A DNA stretch of 64,000 bases from Turritopsis dohrnii (lineage: Eukaryota > Cnidaria > Hydrozoa > Anthoathecata > Oceaniidae), in the NCBI GenBank assembly GCA_027922465.2, contig BQMF02000200.1, positions 372,001 to 436,000 on the forward strand, read 5' to 3'. This document shows, in pieces, positions 59,003 to 64,000 of this stretch. Position 1 is the stretch's first letter; the number at the start of each line of letters is the position of its first letter. The notes beneath the pieces are model-generated. The model ran no database searches and was not told where the DNA came from. It saw nothing but the letters and a program-made list of their open reading frames with translations. The translations under genes and the position numbers were made by a program.

Positions 59003-59694
59003 GTGTTAAGTAATACTGAGTGTCCCATGATTGTGTCCTAACAGTTCTTGGAAAGATCACCCATACATGATTATAAGAAGTAACAATGATGTTACTAATG
59101 AGTGAGTTAACTTTCAAAATGAAAACAAATGACTTTAAGGCATAAAGATAGCATGATCACATCTTGTTGGATAAACACACTCCTTTGAAAAAATAACTTT
59201 GCAGGGGGCATCTTACTACTACTTCACTTTTACTGTCACTCTGTTGAAATCAACAATCTTCTCTCATTTGGTTCTTTTCTTTCTATTATTCATTACTCAT
59301 GGATCTGATTAAAATAAAATTGATATCTGTTTACAATGTTGTAAGAACTTCAAAAACACCTTCAGATAAGGATAAAGCTGTTCCACTCTTCTGTTTATCT
59401 TCAAACTACACTGAGACAATCCATAATTTTTGATCGTTTAAAGAGCTAGTTTTTGCACCAACGCCGTATAGATTCTTCGGATAATCAAGAGACTTATTAA
59501 TTAATAATCAGTACAACATATGTCTGGACAATGTCTTTTAGTCAAATTAATTCTAATTAAACTCACTGGTTTTAATCTTATCTTTACGTAAATCAATTAA
59601 AAGGGCTGGTACAAATTTTAAAGCTATGTAAAAAAATCTTCAGTCTAAACAGACCTTCTCAATGTTCATACGATTGCGGAGAATCTGTTAAATA
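58626..59694 (+). promoter_or_regulatory. Upstream region of the beta-helix gene, duplicated in the window
   Basis: No separate gene. From about 59165 to 59694 the sequence matches 54340-54599 plus 56661-56878 in order, with shared words such as 'attaaaataaaattgatatctg', 'ttcagataaggataaagctgt' and 'gttcatacgattgcggagaa'. It directly precedes the signal-peptide exon, so it includes the promoter and 5' UTR by position. A (CAT)n run lies at 58976-59001. No TATA box can be named with confidence. Confidence 0.5.
58976..59001. repeat. (CAT)n microsatellite
   Basis: About nine CAT units upstream of the beta-helix gene. Confidence 0.9.
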
Positions 59695-62600
59695 ATGACT
59701 AACATGGTTAAACTTCGTTTGGCTTATCTGTTGGTTTTATGGATACTCTTGTCATTCATCAACTGTAAGTAAACTGTCATATTCTCTTCTTGAAATAAGA
59801 ACTTCTGGTGACGCTATTCCTAATTGTTCCTTACTGTAATAGAGCGAATTTTTAGTAGTTATGCACAAATGATACTTTAGAGGGCTACCAAAATTGTTCC
59901 ACACACTTGAGTGACAAGTAACTTAAAGTCTGTCTCAAAATAATTTGCAGTTGAAACAAAAAGGCCTGTAACTTTTGATAGAAAATTCGAATCATAAAAA
60001 TTAATTTTGGAGGTTTTAAAGTATCTTGAGTACTTAATTAATGTTCTAATTTTGGCAGTAAATTCGCAATTTTTAGCGGTTATTTTTGCGATACAAAAAT
60101 TCAAGCTTTTTTTCTACTTGTCGTATAATGTTCATTTCTACACCAAAGGTAGATATATTTGAAACAAAGACTTGTGCCAAATTTTAAGCAGAACCAATAA
60201 GTATTTCGGAAGATATTGGCCCATGAGTAACCCTTGGTGGTGATTTTTCATGGCTGTCAATATTTTTTTGATTTAGATAAAGACGGGGGTTTACTAATCA
60301 CACATTTATGACACATATCAGAAGGGAATAAAAAGAGTCGTTAGATCTTTAACAAAAGTGGATCATTATTTAGAAACAATGCAAGATACTGTTTAATTAC
60401 TTTTAACGAATGAGAGAATATGAAATAACAAAAAAAGATTGAAACACAACGTAAAACATGTTATAAGAAAAAAACGAAAAAAAATATGATACAATAAGAT
60501 GTACAAAAATTTACAATATATACATTGTTTTAAAGGTTGCAAAAATTGAAATTCCCAATGCACAAAGCATGTTATTAAAAGATTGTTAAACGCATCGTAA
60601 AACGTACTTTTTTACAGAAAAATCACTTCCTTATTAACATAACCCCCTTGTTTGATACAAAACTGATAAGTTTGTCTTTTCAAAGAAAATCACCACCAAG
60701 GGGTATTCATGGGCCAATATCTTCCGAAGTACTTATTGGTTCTGCTTGAAATTTGGCACAAGTCTTTGTCTAAAATATATCTACCTTAGGTTTAAAAATG
60801 AACATTATACGACAAGTAGAAAAAAAGCTCGAAGTTTTGTATCGCAAAAATAACCGCTAAGAATTGCGAATTTACTGCCAAAATTAGAACACTAATTAAG
60901 TACTCATGATACTCTAAAACCTCCAAAATTAATTTTTATGATTCGAACTTTCTATCAAAAGTTACAGGCCTTTTTGTTTCAACTACAGATTATTTTGAGA
61001 CAGACTTTAGTTCCTAAGGAACTTGTGTCTGGATGTACAAAAAAAGTTCAAAAAGATGGACGTTCTTGTCGTGACAGATGGACAGGATAGAAAATCAAGT
61101 TTTCAAATTTTTAAATTAGAACAGCATTCTATCTAAAATATGCATATAGCGTTAGTAACTTGTTATAATATATCAAACTACAATACTGTGGAACGTAAAT
61201 ACATAAAATTTTGCCAAAATATATGAACTCTGCTAAGTCTGTGAATGAAAATTGAACAGACTACGAGTGTGACGGATAGACGTGACGGATTGAGAGAAAG
61301 TATCACTAAAAATTGAACCAAGTATTTTGATAAAACTGATTGTTTACATGAAACTGACCATAACTCACTCCGAAAAAATGATCTATATATGAATATTACA
61401 ACATATTTCAATTCATAAAAAATGGGCTCTAAAAATGTTGTCCATCCGTCACGAAAATCAAAAAATTGGGATTAATCACTTTTTATAAATTTTTTTTTTT
61501 GAATTATTTATTTCTTCCCTCAAAAGTTAAAGGCTGACTTAAAGAAACTTTTCTTAATCAAATAGACTTGATCAATCGGCTTACAGCTATTGGTGTTAGA
61601 ATTGTCCATCACAGAAATTACGATTATTTCTTAATTAAGATTAAATTATTGAAATGTATGAGGTTCCCCGAATAATTGGAAAAGAGAATCATAAAACAGT
61701 TTGAAAACTCCAGAGTGGAGTTTTAACTATTAAATTAGTTTAGTTTAGGACTCAAAACTGACGTTTTATTAAACATTTTTCGTTTTTTTCGTGACGGATG
61801 GACAAATTAAAATTCAGGAATATTGAAAGAAATCATGGCACTTAACTCGATAAATATTTCTTGAATGGCATTAATTTTGAGATAGTTAAACACTAAGTGA
61901 CTTCAACTTTTTATTCAGACATAATGAAACTTTCGTGATTAGTTTCTGTGACGGATGGACAAAATCAACCAATAATTAAAGTTTTCGGGTCAAATTTCAA
62001 GTAAAAAATTCTAAAAATATTCTTGAAAATTCATAATGGTTTCTCTTACGAAATCTCTTCTAAAATGTAATGGTATCAACGGGTATAATTGCTTTATAAC
62101 GGGTCTTTAAATTTGTCCATCCGTCACGAATTTTTACTATACAATACTTACAACTATCTAGTTTTTAAAAATTTTAAATATAGTCATATAGTTTTAAGCA
62201 TAGTACCAGGTTTGTATCAGGGTTTGAATATCTGGACTGACATTTGTGCAGCTCAAAATCATAAATAATCCATCGTAGCAGTCCTCTTCCAGATTGATGA
62301 TACTCCAGGGAAAAGTTGTTTTATGAAATTCTTTTATATTGATGAATTACGCCATAATTATGAAGATTATAATGAGGCAAGGGCTGCAATGATACAATTT
62401 ATGAATTTCTGTAAGGAGTATAGGATTGTTTCCCAACATTCACCTTGATTCACCTTAACTTGATGAGTAATGTACTTAATATCCTCTTTACCACTGAAAT
62501 TTACGGTAGACGTTCCGGCTTTCTCAGAATGCGACGGTAAGGATCACAAAAGGTGCTACTGAGTTATTCCTTAAAGCAAATGATGTGTTTTCTTTTGGGA

Positions 62601-64000
62601 TTTTTATAAAAAAACCTAAAAAAGGTTTGTAAGAATGTCAGCTATTACTGAGTGAGTCAGAGTTTATTTCAATGTGTATAACAGTGCCTTGAAAGAATAC
62701 CTAAAATATTTAATATTTAACGCATCCTCCAAAGTATATTGTTGTATTGTCAAAATGTTTTAGCATCACAAAAATCATAAAATAGAATAATACATTCTTT
62801 TTTTAGTGTATGAATTCCAGGTTCATTTCGTATCAGTTAATGGCGTGGATAACAGAACTTGTGGTAACACTATTGAACCTTGTCGATCATTGGGTTATAC
62901 ATACTACCAAAAAGTGAGAGAAAATGATGTGATAGTTCTCATGAATTCAAAGTGTGATAGGTATGTGATTACCGAACCTATTTTATTGTCTAGTTTTATC
63001 ATCCACATTAAGGGAATGAATAAGAATGGCTGCGTACCAACAGTTACTGCAAGCAAAGGAAAAACAATATTTGATATACAACGGAATGTAACGAATATTA
63101 ACATCTCTATAGAAAGCCTCGAATTTTTGAATGTTACTTTAGTAAGTAGCGAGTTTCAAGCACTAGACATCAACATTACTAATTGTTACATCAAGGGCAT
63201 GACGCGGAAAGTTTTTCTTGAAGTAAATCTAACTGATCAGTCACATACATTGAATCCGAGAATCATTTCCATGCACAATTCTACAGTCATTTCAGCAGCA
63301 ATAACAGTGTCAAGCGTTGGTAAACACGTAAATTCCATCGTGAAAATTACCAACTCCAAAATTTTTAATGATTCAGTAATCAATATCATGAATTTTGAAA
63401 AATTTGTTTTGAATCGATGTCAATTCAAAGGACAAATGAACATGCAACGATACATAATTGAAGCTGAGAATGTGAGCACTATTGAAATAAATGAAGTGTT
63501 GTTCCATGACGTTACTTGTGGAGGACTTTTAAATGCCACAAACTCTAAATGTGTAATTCAAAATTTAACAGTAGGGCATGTCCTTGCAAATTTAGATTTG
63601 TTTTATGCCATAAATGACACGGTCATTTTTTCGGATATAACCTTTAGTAATGTGAAATGTAAAGAAATCATTGAAACTAGAAACCAGTACTCAGTATCAT
63701 TAAAAAACATTACTATTGAACATTCGATAATAACATATTCAGGCATTAGTTTACATAATATTAAGCACCTCAAAATGACTGAGGTGAACTTTGACAACTG
63801 CTCAGTGTGGCAATGTTGCAGAATTACTCACGTAACATCAGCAGTTTTATCCAAGTTTCATAATATAAACACAAAAACCATCTACAGTAATCTATATGTT
63901 CAGGAAGTAAAAAATATCAATATGACGGGGATAGACTTGGAAAACGGCACAGTGGGAAAGAATTGTTTTCTTTTTCTTAAAGTGATATCAGCAGTTTTAT
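59695..64000 (+). CDS. Large secreted/cell-surface right-handed beta-helix protein, 3' end outside window
   Basis: Exon 1 (59695-59764) encodes a signal peptide, MTNMVKLRLAYLLVLWILLS plus FIN, ending after the first base of a codon. Exon 2 starts after the acceptor at 62805-62806, completes that codon and stays open to the window edge (about 398 codons). It opens with FVSVNGVDNRTC, NTIEPCRSLGYTY and ENDVIVLMNS, the typical entry of pectin-lyase-like beta-helix proteins (a 'G-x-D-x-x-x-C ... P-C-x-x-L' cap). Irregular solenoid turns of about 20-25 residues follow, dominated by I/V-x-I-x-N patterns such as NITNCYIKGM, SIVKITNSKIF, IQNLTVGHV and SLKNITIEHS. More than twelve N-x-S/T sequons indicate heavy N-glycosylation outside the cell. 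I infer an extracellular receptor or adhesion protein; the membrane anchor, if any, lies beyond the window. Intron 1 (59765-62806) is 3 kb of palindromic repeats. Confidence 0.8.
59880..61030. repeat. Long inverted repeat in intron 1 of the beta-helix gene
   Basis: Arms of about 360 bp (59885-60245 and about 60660-61025) are reverse complements with a few per cent mismatches. They share 'gcacaagtctttgt', 'gacaagtagaaaaaaagct', 'acaggcctttttgtttcaac' and 'gttactcatgggccaatat'-like words. The 410 bp spacer is AT-rich. The transcript would form a long hairpin. Confidence 0.85.
61055..62140. repeat. Repeat with ten copies of the GTGACGGATGGAC motif
   Basis: The 13 bp motif or its complement gtccatccgtcac occurs with small variation at about 61070, 61270, 61285, 61440, 61600 (weak), 61790, 61950 and 62105, at intervals of about 150-170 bp. 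The last 240 bp match 14760-14960 in inverted orientation. No ORF is associated. Confidence 0.75.

Overview
This is nuclear DNA of an animal, most likely a cnidarian. The genes are AT-rich and spliced with GT-AG introns. They include a TOX-type HMG-box protein, an astacin protease carrying three ShK modules (a combination very common in cnidarians), and a large N-glycosylated right-handed beta-helix receptor-like protein. No bacterial operons, rRNA genes or CRISPR arrays are present. The exact cnidarian class cannot be fixed from the sequence.

Layout. 0.4-3.8 kb: TOX-like gene (+), with a small TA-flanked transposon in one intron. 6.3-16.4 kb: 13-exon astacin/ShK/discoidin gene (-); its 3.7 kb first intron holds a 3 kb inverted-repeat element with an unidentified membrane-protein ORF. 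18.0-20.8 kb: complete Tigger/pogo transposon whose only intron contains an antisense HIRAN-domain ORF. 21.9-22.5 kb: LINE scrap. 22.98-23.84 kb: deleted element with 6 bp target duplication. 23.9-29.0 kb: decayed DIRS tyrosine-recombinase retroelement. 29.2-34.0 kb: structurally intact transposon whose seven-exon, 960-residue transposase begins with a zinc/RING region strongly resembling the N-terminus of the V(D)J recombinase RAG1. 34-43 kb: several MITEs, a dead hAT-like gene and a tRNA-derived SINE. 46.1-53.1 kb: a 7 kb transposon with 6 bp target duplications that encodes a DDE integrase and a HECT-type ubiquitin ligase, both starting with a zinc ribbon; a Harbinger derivative containing a mariner-like MITE is nested in it. 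54.3-64 kb: a duplicated promoter plus signal-peptide exon, the first copy broken, the second opening a beta-helix gene that runs off the window; a truncated LINE with restriction-like endonuclease and two long palindromic repeats lie around it.

Three host genes thus sit in a dense, repeatedly nested landscape of mobile DNA. The most interesting content is the cargo of the DNA transposons: a RAG1-N-terminus-like RING module, a HECT ligase and a HIRAN protein, each inside well-defined terminal repeats and target duplications. Exon joins were worked out by hand from splice sites and reading phase; family names come from motif recognition, not from database searches.
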